Part shown: positions 1 to 5,374 of the stretch, one piece after another
Layout of the letters: each line of letters opens with the position of its first letter
How positions within the stretch are numbered: the first letter of the stretch is position 1
Source: Thermoplasmatota archaeon
GTDB lineage: Archaea > Thermoplasmatota > Penumbrarchaeia > Penumbrarchaeales > Penumbrarchaeaceae
DNA: 5,374 nucleotides
Direction of reading: 5' to 3'
Assembly (NCBI GenBank): GCA_030591285.1
Contig: JAUVBH010000133.1
Coordinates: forward strand, 1 to 5,374
Notes under the pieces: model-generated
The model's database searches: none
Seen by the model: the letters and a program-made list of their open reading frames with translations, nothing else
Told to the model about the DNA's origin: nothing
Translations under genes and position numbers: made by a program

Positions 1-1
1 A

Positions 2-202
2 ATAGGTTCAACCCTGATGAGGTCTGCAGAGGTGTATGCTGCCAGTAGAAAGATCACATCAATGGTGCTTGAGGTAGGGACCAAGAACGAGGTCGCCCTT
101 GAATTTTACAAGAAGCTGGGTTTCGGGATCACAGGCATGATAGAGGAATATTATAATGACAAATCCGATGCATTTGTTATGAGAAAGTTCCTGCCAATGT
201 GA
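2..202 (+). CDS. GNAT N-acetyltransferase, RimI-like, C-terminal part only
   Basis: This is the last 66 codons of a GNAT-fold acetyltransferase; the 5' end lies outside the window. What is visible is the tail of the acetyl-CoA pyrophosphate-binding motif (IGSTLM, from the usual G-x-G/A-x-x-L), then the helix and strand ending in LEV, then N-E-V-A-L-E-F-Y-K-K-L-G-F, the classic GNAT motif B, and the ending E-E-Y-Y-N-D-x-x-D-A-F-V-M. That N..A..FY.KLGF plus YY..(E/S)DA.VM pattern is typical of the RimI / archaeal Ard1 group, which transfer an acetyl group from acetyl-CoA to protein N-termini in the cytoplasm. With the substrate-binding N-terminal half missing, the exact target cannot be assigned, so no symbol is given. 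It ends one base before the stop codon of the convergent priL gene. Confidence 0.85.
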   Translation: MGSTLMRSAEVYAASRKITSMVLEVGTKNEVALEFYKKLGFGITGMIEEYYNDKSDAFVMRKFLPM

Positions 203-203
203 T

Positions 204-1328
204 TCAGGTTTCCTTTTTTTCGGTCTTTCTTTGGGTCCTTGGTTTCCCTTTGATCCTGTAATATTTCACCGGGTTGATGAGCCACTCCTTTTCACAGAGC
301 GTATCCGGATTGAAGCATATCCCGCCTGTTTTCATTGTGTCGCAGTTGGGTGGGGAGTAATTGGTTGCCGAGGTTGAACCCGTGATATGTTCCACTTGAT
401 ATCTCACAATGTCCTCTTTGAAATCCGGGGCCCCGGTAAATACCTTGAAGATGTCCTCTCCCGACATTCCGATAGCATGTAGGAAGGTCACAAAAGCGAA
501 CCTGGCATGATGAGGTAGGTTCTCGCCTGCCTGCGACATGCCAAGGATCTGCTTCATGCAGGGGGGTAGTCTTGTGATCGTGAGCCTGCCCAGCTCTGTG
601 GGGGCGTATCTCTTTTTCCTTCCTTCCACCTTGGTTTTCAGACCCTTTACCATCTCTCTCAGTTTTGGATTCCGGGGCAGGTCCATTTTCACATACAGAC
701 CATCCTCAACCTTCTTCTTGACAAGTTCCTGAAGTATCCTGATATAGGTTCTCCTGTTCAATTTGATGTACCCTTTGTCCATGGTCTGGTTGATGAGGTC
801 CCATTCCGAACCTGATATGTTCCTTTTGGGAGGAAGATAACCTGTGAACCTCACCCAGTATTCCCTGTTCTCTCCCTCCATCGCAAAGATCTGTGGTCTT
901 ACTCCCTTGGTAACGGCTCTCTTTGAATCCTTTCCGGGTTTCCAGTTGGGGGGGTGCTCCAGGGCAACCAGACCAAGCTCCTCACCGATGGAAAGAACAT
1001 TGGATGGCTCCTCCCTTTCCAGAAGGACCTTTGCCCTTTCTCCTTCATGATGAGAGAACCATTTGATCAGATTCTGATCACCAACCGCTGCCACCATGAA
1101 CCTTGAAACAGGGTATGAGAGGAGCTCGACCTCCTCTTCACTCCTTCCTCTGACATCATGGATGATCTCTTTTCCCTCGATAGCGTCATCCACTCTTTCC
1201 ATAGCTCTAGCCTGGATAGCTTCGCTGTCAGGAGATAACATATCGATTATGGTCAGCTCCTGTGACCTGACCCATTCGCGGGCCTCATCGAGAAATGGGA
1301 ATCGGGAGAGGAATGTAAGGCTCTCCAT
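204..1328 (-). CDS. priL: DNA primase large subunit PriL
   Basis: This is the large (regulatory) subunit of the archaeal/eukaryotic-type DNA primase. It partners the catalytic subunit PriS, not seen here, to synthesise RNA primers at replication forks. The 374-residue protein has a poorly conserved helical N-terminal part and a C-terminal iron-sulphur domain. Four cysteines sit where the 4Fe-4S ligands are expected: C257 (in PPCM), C329, C338 and C345. The surrounding family signatures are also present: L-P-H-H-A-R-F (272-277, with the conserved H..R), Y-Q-V-E-H-I-T-G (310-317), Y-S-P-P-N-C and P-V-K-Y-Y near the end. The tail is lysine/arginine rich and doubles as T-rich DNA on the other strand. 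The start is taken as the ATG at 1328 because an AGGTG lies six bases upstream; a GTG at 1337 (three codons earlier) is part of that AGGTG. It lies downstream of the zinc-ribbon gene with a nine-base gap, so the two are probably co-transcribed. Confidence 0.95.
   Translation of the reverse strand: MESLTFLSRFPFLDEAREWVRSQELTIIDMLSPDSEAIQARAMERVDDAIEGKEIIHDVRGRSEEEVELLSYPVSRFMVAAVGDQNLIKWFSHHEGERAKVLLEREEPSNVLSIGEELGLVALEHPPNWKPGKDSKRAVTKGVRPQIFAMEGENREYWVRFTGYLPPKRNISGSEWDLINQTMDKGYIKLNRRTYIRILQELVKKKVEDGLYVKMDLPRNPKLREMVKGLKTKVEGRKKRYAPTELGRLTITRLPPCMKQILGMSQAGENLPHHARFAFVTFLHAIGMSGEDIFKVFTGAPDFKEDIVRYQVEHITGSTSATNYSPPNCDTMKTGGICFNPDTLCEKEWLINPVKYYRIKGKPRTQRKTEKKET
214..237 (+). terminator. 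Probable U-rich terminator of the acetyltransferase gene, inside priL
   Basis: Twelve bases after the acetyltransferase stop codon the + strand has a run of seven T (214-220), followed by further T-rich clusters (CTTTCTTTGG). Archaeal RNA polymerase terminates at U-rich tracts without needing a hairpin, so this is a plausible terminator. It lies within the opposing priL gene, where the same bases encode the lysine-rich C-terminal tail (…RKTEKKET). The assignment is from sequence pattern only. Confidence 0.45.
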
Positions 1329-1334
1329 ATTTTG

Positions 1335-1339
1335 CACCT
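1335..1339 (-). promoter_or_regulatory. Ribosome binding site of priL, overlapping the upstream stop codon
   Basis: On the - strand AGGTG is followed by six bases and then ATG at 1328. It matches the core of the anti-Shine-Dalgarno partner, and the same style of site (GGAGGT) precedes pepT. Its AG are the last two bases of the TAG stop of the zinc-ribbon gene, so termination of one gene and initiation of the next share bases. This decides in favour of the ATG at 1328 over the GTG at 1337 as the priL start. Confidence 0.6.
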
Positions 1340-1478
1340 AGAAGTAGTTCACCGCTCCGACAGTGAATCCGCAATTTCCGCAAAAGACCAGTTGATATCC
1401 GGTCATATCCCTGAGCCTTCCTGCAAGGGCCAGGTTGGATTGGCAGGCGGGACAGAGCGGGTCCTTCAAGTCCGTCAT
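1338..1478 (-). CDS. Small zinc-ribbon protein, function unknown
   Basis: This is a 46-residue open reading frame (46 codons plus TAG) beginning MTDLKDPLCPACQ and ending VGAVNYF. It has two zinc knuckles: C9-P-A-C12 and C33-G-N-C36-G-F, separated by 20 residues, which is the layout of a single zinc-ribbon fold. The residues between them (LALAGRLRDMTGYQLVF) are compatible with the ribbon's beta-strands. I do not recognise a specific family. Lone ribbons of this size often bind nucleic acid or a partner protein, but that is only a family-level generalisation. Its stop overlaps the priL ribosome binding site and the gap to priL is nine bases, so it is probably the first gene of a priL operon. 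The reading frame is closed upstream by a TAA at about 1504-1506. The start is ATG 1478 or the adjacent GTG 1481; no strong ribosome binding site is visible. The intact paired CxxC motifs and the operon spacing are the reasons for believing it is real. Confidence 0.8.
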   Translation of the reverse strand: MTDLKDPLCPACQSNLALAGRLRDMTGYQLVFCGNCGFTVGAVNYF

Positions 1479-1551
1479 CACTTCGGAAGTTTGATGGATA
1501 CATAATTAGGGTTTGGTGGGGTAGGTGAAATAATAAGAGAAAAGATATTTC

Positions 1552-1579
1552 ATATGTTCATACATTCGGGGGAACATAT
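1552..1579. repeat. 8-bp perfect inverted repeat just upstream of the pepT ribosome binding site
   Basis: The arms are ATATGTTC (1552-1559) and GAACATAT (1572-1579), exact reverse complements separated by 12 bases. The arm centres are 20 bp apart, about two helical turns, as in many operators bound by dimeric helix-turn-helix regulators. The right arm ends one base before the GGAGGT of pepT, and the left arm overlaps the second TATA candidate. It could alternatively form a hairpin in the pepT leader RNA. Which of these applies, if either, is inference. Confidence 0.5.
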
Positions 1580-1580
1580 C

Positions 1581-1586
1581 GGAGGT
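1581..1586 (+). promoter_or_regulatory. Strong ribosome binding site of pepT
   Basis: GGAGGT lies seven bases before the ATG at 1594. It is a full-strength Shine-Dalgarno sequence, fixes the pepT start, and shows that this organism uses SD-directed initiation for at least some genes. Confidence 0.85.
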
Positions 1587-1593
1587 ATTTCAG

Positions 1594-2841
1594 ATGTCAG
1601 ATGTATTGGAGAGGTTCATCAGATACGTGAAGGTTCATACAACATCCCAGGAGGGTGTTGAAGACAGCTACCCATCCACCGAGAGACAGAAGGATCTTCT
1701 CGGAATGCTTGTGAATGAATTGAAGGAGATGGGATTGACAGATGTTGAAATGGATGAATATGGATATGTTATGGCCACAGTTCCAGCCAATATTCCACCG
1801 GAAGAAGCATCCAAGGTCCCGACTGTAGGGCTTATTGCCCATGTTGATACATCGCCGGATGTGTCAGGAGAGAATGTCAAACCGATCCTGCACGAGAACT
1901 ATGATGGCAGTGACATCATTCTACCTGGAGATGAGAGTGTTGTGATCGAGGTGAAGGAGAATCCTCATCTGCTTGAAAATATTGGAAACACCATTGTCAC
2001 CTCTGATGGGACAACACTTCTGGGTGCAGATGACAAGGCAGGAGTTGCCGAGATAATGGCAGCGGTCAAGATACTGTTGGGTGATCAGACAATTCCCCAT
2101 GGGAAGGTCCGAATAGGATTCACACCTGATGAGGAGGTTGGGAATGGGACCAAGTTCTTCGATGTGGAGAGGTTCGGAGCGGATATTGGGTACACCATAG
2201 ATGGCGGAGAGATCGGAGAGGTGGAGGATGAGACCTTCAACGCAATGGGCGCTACCTTCATAATCAAGGGTGTCAACGTACATCCTGGATATGCAAAGGA
2301 TAAAATGACGAACTCTGTCCGGATCGGAGCCGAGATCATTGATATGGTACCATCAACCCTGACCCCCGAAGCCACAGAGGACCGTGTTGGTTATCTTCAC
2401 CCACATCATATCGAAGGTGGAGTGGAAGAGACCAAGGTCAGGCTGCTGATCAGGGATTTTACAATGGAAGGAATGGGTGAGAAGGTCAACATTCTCGAAA
2501 ACATTGCCGAGCTTCAAAGGGCACGATATCCCAAGGCCGATATCATTCTGGACATCAAGGAATCCTATCGGAACATGAAGTTCAAGCTTGATGAAGATCC
2601 AAGGGCAGTGGAATATGCGATAGAAGCCGTTAAAAGAGCTGGGATCGATCCTAAAAAGGCAATAATCAGGGGTGGAACCGATGGTGCAATGCTGTCATAC
2701 AAAGGACTTCTGACCCCGAATCTCTTCGCTGGGGGTATGAACTTCCACTCAAAAAGGGAGTTCGTTCCGGTTGAATCCATGGAAGCCTCCGTCAAGACCA
2801 TATTGAAACTTCTATCGGTATATGTCGATCGGTCCAAATGA
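1594..2841 (+). CDS. pepT: Peptidase T (tripeptide aminopeptidase), M20 family
   Basis: This is a cytoplasmic dizinc aminopeptidase that removes the N-terminal residue of tripeptides in the last steps of peptide breakdown. The 415-residue protein is close to the usual length of about 410. All the expected metal and catalytic positions are present: H83 and D85 in IAHVDTSPDVSG, D146 (or the adjacent D147) in LGADDKAGVAEIM, E180 and E181 in TPDEEVGNG, D203 in YTIDGGEIG, and H385 in NFHSKREFVPVESM. From memory, their offset from the E. coli PepT residues (H78, D80, D140, E173, E174, D196, H379) is a steady five to seven. The lid/dimerisation domain carries H230 in NVHPGYAKDKM. There is no signal peptide. 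The start is fixed by GGAGGT seven bases upstream. The gene appears monocistronic, with its own promoter region and a 55-base gap before the next gene, which has its own TATA box. PepT is best known from bacteria, so an ancient transfer is possible, but codon use does not stand out by eye. Confidence 0.96.
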   Translation: MSDVLERFIRYVKVHTTSQEGVEDSYPSTERQKDLLGMLVNELKEMGLTDVEMDEYGYVMATVPANIPPEEASKVPTVGLIAHVDTSPDVSGENVKPILHENYDGSDIILPGDESVVIEVKENPHLLENIGNTIVTSDGTTLLGADDKAGVAEIMAAVKILLGDQTIPHGKVRIGFTPDEEVGNGTKFFDVERFGADIGYTIDGGEIGEVEDETFNAMGATFIIKGVNVHPGYAKDKMTNSVRIGAEIIDMVPSTLTPEATEDRVGYLHPHHIEGGVEETKVRLLIRDFTMEGMGEKVNILENIAELQRARYPKADIILDIKESYRNMKFKLDEDPRAVEYAIEAVKRAGIDPKKAIIRGGTDGAMLSYKGLLTPNLFAGGMNFHSKREFVPVESMEASVKTILKLLSVYVDRSK

Positions 2842-2862
2842 CCCCTCCAGCACAGAAGAGGC

Positions 2863-2883
2863 AAAGGTTAAATAACAACCTTT
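2863..2883. repeat. 7-bp perfect dyad enclosing the TATA box of the surface-protein gene
   Basis: AAAGGTT (2863-2869) and AACCTTT (2877-2883) are exact reverse complements with seven bases between them. The dyad surrounds and partly overlaps the TATA-like TTAAATAA at 2868-2875. A protein bound here would compete with TATA-binding protein, so it is a candidate operator. It is also the only hairpin-like sequence after pepT, but no T-run follows it, which makes an intrinsic terminator role less likely. Confidence 0.45.
2868..2875 (+). promoter_or_regulatory. TATA box of the surface-protein gene; leaderless start predicted
   Basis: TTAAATAA is a good match to the archaeal TATA consensus and is preceded by a purine-rich CAAAGG where the BRE would lie. 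Its centre is about 25 bases before the ATG at 2897. Archaeal transcription usually starts about 25 bases downstream of the box centre, so the transcript should begin at or very near the start codon. No Shine-Dalgarno sequence is present between the box and the ATG, which agrees with a leaderless mRNA. Confidence 0.65.
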
Positions 2884-2896
2884 CAAATCCGAATAC

Positions 2897-5374
2897 ATGA
2901 ACAGGCTCCTGTCCTTCTTACTGTGCGGGCTTGTTATTACAGGTCTACTTTTGGTCCTGCCTTCCCACGAGGTCGATAGTGCACCAACAAGGGATCAGCC
3001 GGATCTTAGACCTGTAGTAAACATTCCGGAGAACGGAGAACGGTATCAGAAAGAAATGGGTATTCGTGTGAACGTTACCGTGTTCAACGATGGTGCGGAC
3101 ATGGGTTCGGCCAATGCTAACCTATCTCTGGTCCTGACAAATCTCGAGACCGGAGAGAAGGTGTCCCACAACTTCTTCCCGATAATGTTCTCCGCGATCA
3201 GCTTTGGAGAGAATGAGACCTTCGAATTCCCGAATTGGACCACTGCCTTCGCTGGGAGGTTCGTTGCCAATGTTACCGTTCACTTTCAGGATGATTCAGG
3301 ACCAGGTAATAATTTCGTGGAAAAGACCTTCTCAATATGGACCGATTATTATCCCGGGAAACCGGGGCTGATCTCCAAGCAGGTCTCCCCTATCCGTGGG
3401 GACACTTCCACACTGTTCATCTTCAAGACCGAGTTCAAGTACAACAGATTCCCCGATTGGGTCAAGATAGAGATCGATGACAGTTTGTATGATATGGTCG
3501 AGGATGATCTTGAAGATGACATTCCAAATGATGGGAAGATGTACAGATATCAAACGACCCTCCCCACAGGAAATCACATGTACAGGTTCAGGTCCAACCT
3601 CACCGGGATCGATGACATAATCACCCCATTCACCAATTGGCCCTGGGTCAACCTCTCATTGAAGAACGTCAATGTGAGCCGCCCGAAAGGATTCGTGACC
3701 ACTCCATTCACCTTCTCTGTCGATTATGGTTCTGATAAGAACTTTGCGCCCTCTTCGATATATCTCGACACCGGCGCACGACGATTCAATTTGACCATTT
3801 CATCACCCAATCCGGATTATCAGGGAGGGCGAGTTGAGTTCAGTACTCTGGTGAAGGGAATAGACCTTGTCCCGGCTCCGCTTCAATATTACATCAGATG
3901 CTCCTCGGATGGAGAGGATTACAGCGTTGGCCCATTTGATTTCGAAGGTCCTAGTATGAAAGAGGTCAATTTGACAGGAAAGGTCATTGACTTCGATGGG
4001 GAACCTCTTCCAGGGGTTGTCGTTGAGATCGACCCTGGCACCACAACGAGGACCAATGTTACAGGTGATTACAAATTAACGACCTATATCGGCCCCCGTT
4101 TCCAGATATCCTATTCCAAGAATGGTTATCTCACCCGCTCATATGAGCTCGATATCCTGGAGGACCGGAACCTCAACATTGAGCTTGAGGAGGTCCCGGT
4201 GGGCGGGTCCGTCTCCGGATATGTAAAATCAACCATTGGCGGCACCATAACAGGATTGGAAGGAGCTACCGTTAATATTTCGATCCTTGGCCATTCAAAT
4301 GAAACCACGACATTGGAGGATGGTTACTATTTAATGGACGGCATCCCAGCTGGAAGTCCATATCTTCTAACCGTTTCCGAGTTCAAACATGTGGCAAGTG
4401 AATTGGAGATCACCATCAGAGATGGTGAAATGACCAGCAGGAACATAACCCTGACCGAGAGAGATATGATGGTCAATATATCACCCGATGGGAGTGAAGA
4501 GGCCATCTCGGTCGATCAGGTTTTCATCATGGAATTCCCCATTGCACCGGATCTGGGGACGCTCAATGTAGCATTGGAGAATGCGACATCTTCCGTATCA
4601 CTTTCAATTGAAGCAGTGGAAAATACAACACGGGTGGAGATCACACCAGATGATCCATTGATCTTCAATTCTCCATATACGTTGTCCCTGGATTCAGAGT
4701 TGAAAGCTGACGGCACAGGAGAACTTCTCGTCTGGAGACCTCTATCTTGGTCATTCGTAACCGCACTTCAGCCGATCACTGCTCCATTTTCGGATCCAGC
4801 AAGAGATGCACTGGACATTCCACTTGACAAGGAGATCACACTGTCCTTCGGGATAGGGATCAACCATTCATCATTATCGGCTTCTCTGAATAATATGGAT
4901 CTTGTTGCAGAGGATGTTCCAATAACCATCCATTTCAGTGATAGGGTGAACTGGAGTGATTCCGGAAGGACCGATACCATTGTAACGGTGATCCCGGAGA
5001 ACCTCACCCACTCCACAAGATATTCCCTTGAGGTTTCCGACCTTTTGAAGGATATTCACGGAAGAAGCCTTCTTGAAGAACCTCTCATGATCGAATTTAC
5101 CACCCTCAGGGAACCTGACGGAGATGGTGATGGCGTTGTTGATTCACTGGATGTATTTCCTGAGGATCCCAATGAATGGTCCGATCTTGATGGTGATGGT
5201 GTTGGAGATAATGCCGACAAGTTCCCACAGGATCCTGATGAAACGATGGACCTCGACGGCGATGGAATAGGAGACAATGCCGATACGGATGATGACGGAG
5301 ACCAGATGCCTGATGCCTGGGAGCTTGAAAATGGTCTGGATCCCACAGATCCAGGTGACGCTTTCATGGACAAT
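2897..5374 (+). CDS. Large secreted multi-domain surface protein with calcium-binding repeats, 3' end outside window
   Basis: The frame is open for 826 codons to the window edge with no stop. Residues 1-29 are a Sec-type signal peptide: M-N-R, a hydrophobic core (LLSFLLCGLVITGLLLVL) and a likely cut near S28-A29. Domains that can be seen or inferred are as follows. Residues about 34-145 are a CARDB-like beta-sandwich. Residues about 163-245 and 260-347 are two related Ig-like segments. Residues 357-432 and 436-522 are two carboxypeptidase-regulatory-like domains (LTGKVIDFDGEPLPGVVVEI; SVSGYV…GATVNI…DGYYLMDGIPAG). Residues about 524-735 are two Big_5-like Ig domains ending in (W)SFVTALQP and IEFTTLREP. 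From 741 onward there are aspartate-rich thrombospondin type-3-like repeats. Twenty N-x-S/T sequons lie between residues 59 and 702, consistent with a glycosylated extracellular protein. The only cysteine in the mature part is C335. A C-terminal membrane anchor would be expected beyond the window. No enzymatic motif was seen; a structural, adhesive or substrate-binding role is inferred. The start is supported by the signal peptide and the TATA box 25 bases upstream. Confidence 0.9.
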   Translation, partial: MNRLLSFLLCGLVITGLLLVLPSHEVDSAPTRDQPDLRPVVNIPENGERYQKEMGIRVNVTVFNDGADMGSANANLSLVLTNLETGEKVSHNFFPIMFSAISFGENETFEFPNWTTAFAGRFVANVTVHFQDDSGPGNNFVEKTFSIWTDYYPGKPGLISKQVSPIRGDTSTLFIFKTEFKYNRFPDWVKIEIDDSLYDMVEDDLEDDIPNDGKMYRYQTTLPTGNHMYRFRSNLTGIDDIITPFTNWPWVNLSLKNVNVSRPKGFVTTPFTFSVDYGSDKNFAPSSIYLDTGARRFNLTISSPNPDYQGGRVEFSTLVKGIDLVPAPLQYYIRCSSDGEDYSVGPFDFEGPSMKEVNLTGKVIDFDGEPLPGVVVEIDPGTTTRTNVTGDYKLTTYIGPRFQISYSKNGYLTRSYELDILEDRNLNIELEEVPVGGSVSGYVKSTIGGTITGLEGATVNISILGHSNETTTLEDGYYLMDGIPAGSPYLLTVSEFKHVASELEITIRDGEMTSRNITLTERDMMVNISPDGSEEAISVDQVFIMEFPIAPDLGTLNVALENATSSVSLSIEAVENTTRVEITPDDPLIFNSPYTLSLDSELKADGTGELLVWRPLSWSFVTALQPITAPFSDPARDALDIPLDKEITLSFGIGINHSSLSASLNNMDLVAEDVPITIHFSDRVNWSDSGRTDTIVTVIPENLTHSTRYSLEVSDLLKDIHGRSLLEEPLMIEFTTLREPDGDGDGVVDSLDVFPEDPNEWSDLDGDGVGDNADKFPQDPDETMDLDGDGIGDNADTDDDGDQMPDAWELENGLDPTDPGDAFMDN
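5117..5374 (+). repeat. Thrombospondin type-3-like calcium-binding repeats, 66-bp period
   Basis: Within the surface-protein gene, residues 741-762, 763-784 and 785 onward form tandem 22-residue units of the form D-x-D-G-D-G-(V/I)-x-D-x-x-D-x-F-P-x-D-P-x-E. This gives a 66-bp DNA period with unit starts at 5117, 5183 and 5249. The third unit breaks after D-N-A-D (793-796) into D-T-D-D-D-G-D-Q-M-P-D-A-W-E-L-E-N-G-L-D (796-815), the usual end element of such arrays. The spaced aspartates are typical Ca2+ ligands. The array probably acts as a rigid calcium-stabilised stalk. It continues or ends just past the window. Confidence 0.85.

Larger units (their letters stand above)
1479..1593. promoter_or_regulatory. 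Divergent promoter region between the zinc-ribbon/priL unit and pepT
   Basis: This 115-base spacer separates two divergent units. Its centre (1527-1563) is strongly AT-rich. For pepT, AAATAATAA (1528-1536) is a TATA-box candidate that would place a start near 1558-1562 and give a short leader containing GGAGGT; GATATTTCATA (1544-1554) is a second candidate. On the - strand the same AT block reads TTATTATTT (1528-1536). It could serve the zinc-ribbon gene, with a start near 1507 and a leader of about 30 bases. The boxes are imperfect matches to the archaeal consensus, so individual positions are uncertain, although a promoter for each side must lie here or be absent. Confidence 0.5.

Noticed and set aside
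1335..1337. GTG at 1337 as the priL start (three codons longer)
   Set aside because: The GTG is the end of the AGGTG that probably is the ribosome binding site for the ATG at 1328, and it directly follows an in-frame TAG, leaving no room for its own site.
1285..1503. A 72-residue open frame on the - strand starting at ATG 1503
   Set aside because: It overlaps the zinc-ribbon gene and the first codons of priL in another frame. The zinc-ribbon frame has paired CxxC motifs and operon-like spacing, while this one has no recognisable motif.
1921..2283. A 120-residue open frame antisense to pepT
   Set aside because: It lies wholly inside a strongly conserved gene on the other strand, has no start signal and no recognisable motif; it is a frame shadow.
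2842..2896. Intrinsic terminator for pepT
   Set aside because: The only hairpin-like sequence is the dyad over the TATA box and it is not followed by a T-run, so no terminator could be assigned with confidence.
2897..2983. Lipoprotein signal peptide using C10
   Set aside because: C10 is in the middle of the hydrophobic core (FLLCGLVITG), with ten more hydrophobic residues after it, so it is not a lipobox; an ordinary signal peptide fits better.
5117..5300. Dockerin or EF-hand domain
   Set aside because: The D-x-D-G-D-G motifs recur every 22 residues with an F-P-x-D-P-x-E linker and lack the flanking helices of dockerins or EF-hands, so thrombospondin type-3-like repeats fit better.
5056..5373. 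A serine/proline-rich 105-residue open frame on the - strand
   Set aside because: Its repetitive Ser/Pro composition is simply the reverse complement of the GAT/GAC/GGA codons of the calcium-binding repeats.

Overview
The window looks archaeal, most likely from a Thermoplasmata-type lineage (Candidatus Thermoplasmatota). The evidence is an archaeal/eukaryotic-type primase large subunit with its four iron-sulphur cysteines, a RimI-like N-acetyltransferase tail of archaeal type, TATA-like promoter elements, and a long secreted protein with the CARDB / carboxypeptidase-regulatory-like / Ig-like / thrombospondin-type-3 architecture common in that group. The phylum is an inference from gene content and was not tested by any search.

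Layout from left to right: (1) the 3' end of a GNAT acetyltransferase on the + strand (2-202). (2) A two-gene unit on the - strand, converging on it with one base between the stop codons: a 46-residue zinc-ribbon protein (1338-1478), then priL, the DNA primase large subunit (204-1328). The zinc-ribbon stop codon shares bases with the probable priL ribosome binding site. (3) A short AT-rich divergent promoter region (about 1479-1593). (4) pepT, a complete peptidase T of family M20 (1594-2841), with a strong ribosome binding site and an 8-bp inverted repeat just upstream. (5) A 55-bp spacer holding a TATA box inside a perfect 7-bp dyad. (6) The first 826 codons of a large secreted, multi-domain surface protein that runs off the right edge (2897-5374+).

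Functionally this is a housekeeping stretch (protein N-acetylation, replication priming, cytoplasmic peptide breakdown) next to a cell-surface gene. No mobile element, RNA gene, CRISPR array or defence system was seen, and no stretch longer than about 120 bases lacks a gene. The items most worth a second look are the unannotated zinc-ribbon gene coupled to priL, the dyad symmetries in the two promoter/leader regions, the predicted leaderless start of the surface protein, and the one-base convergent junction at 203.
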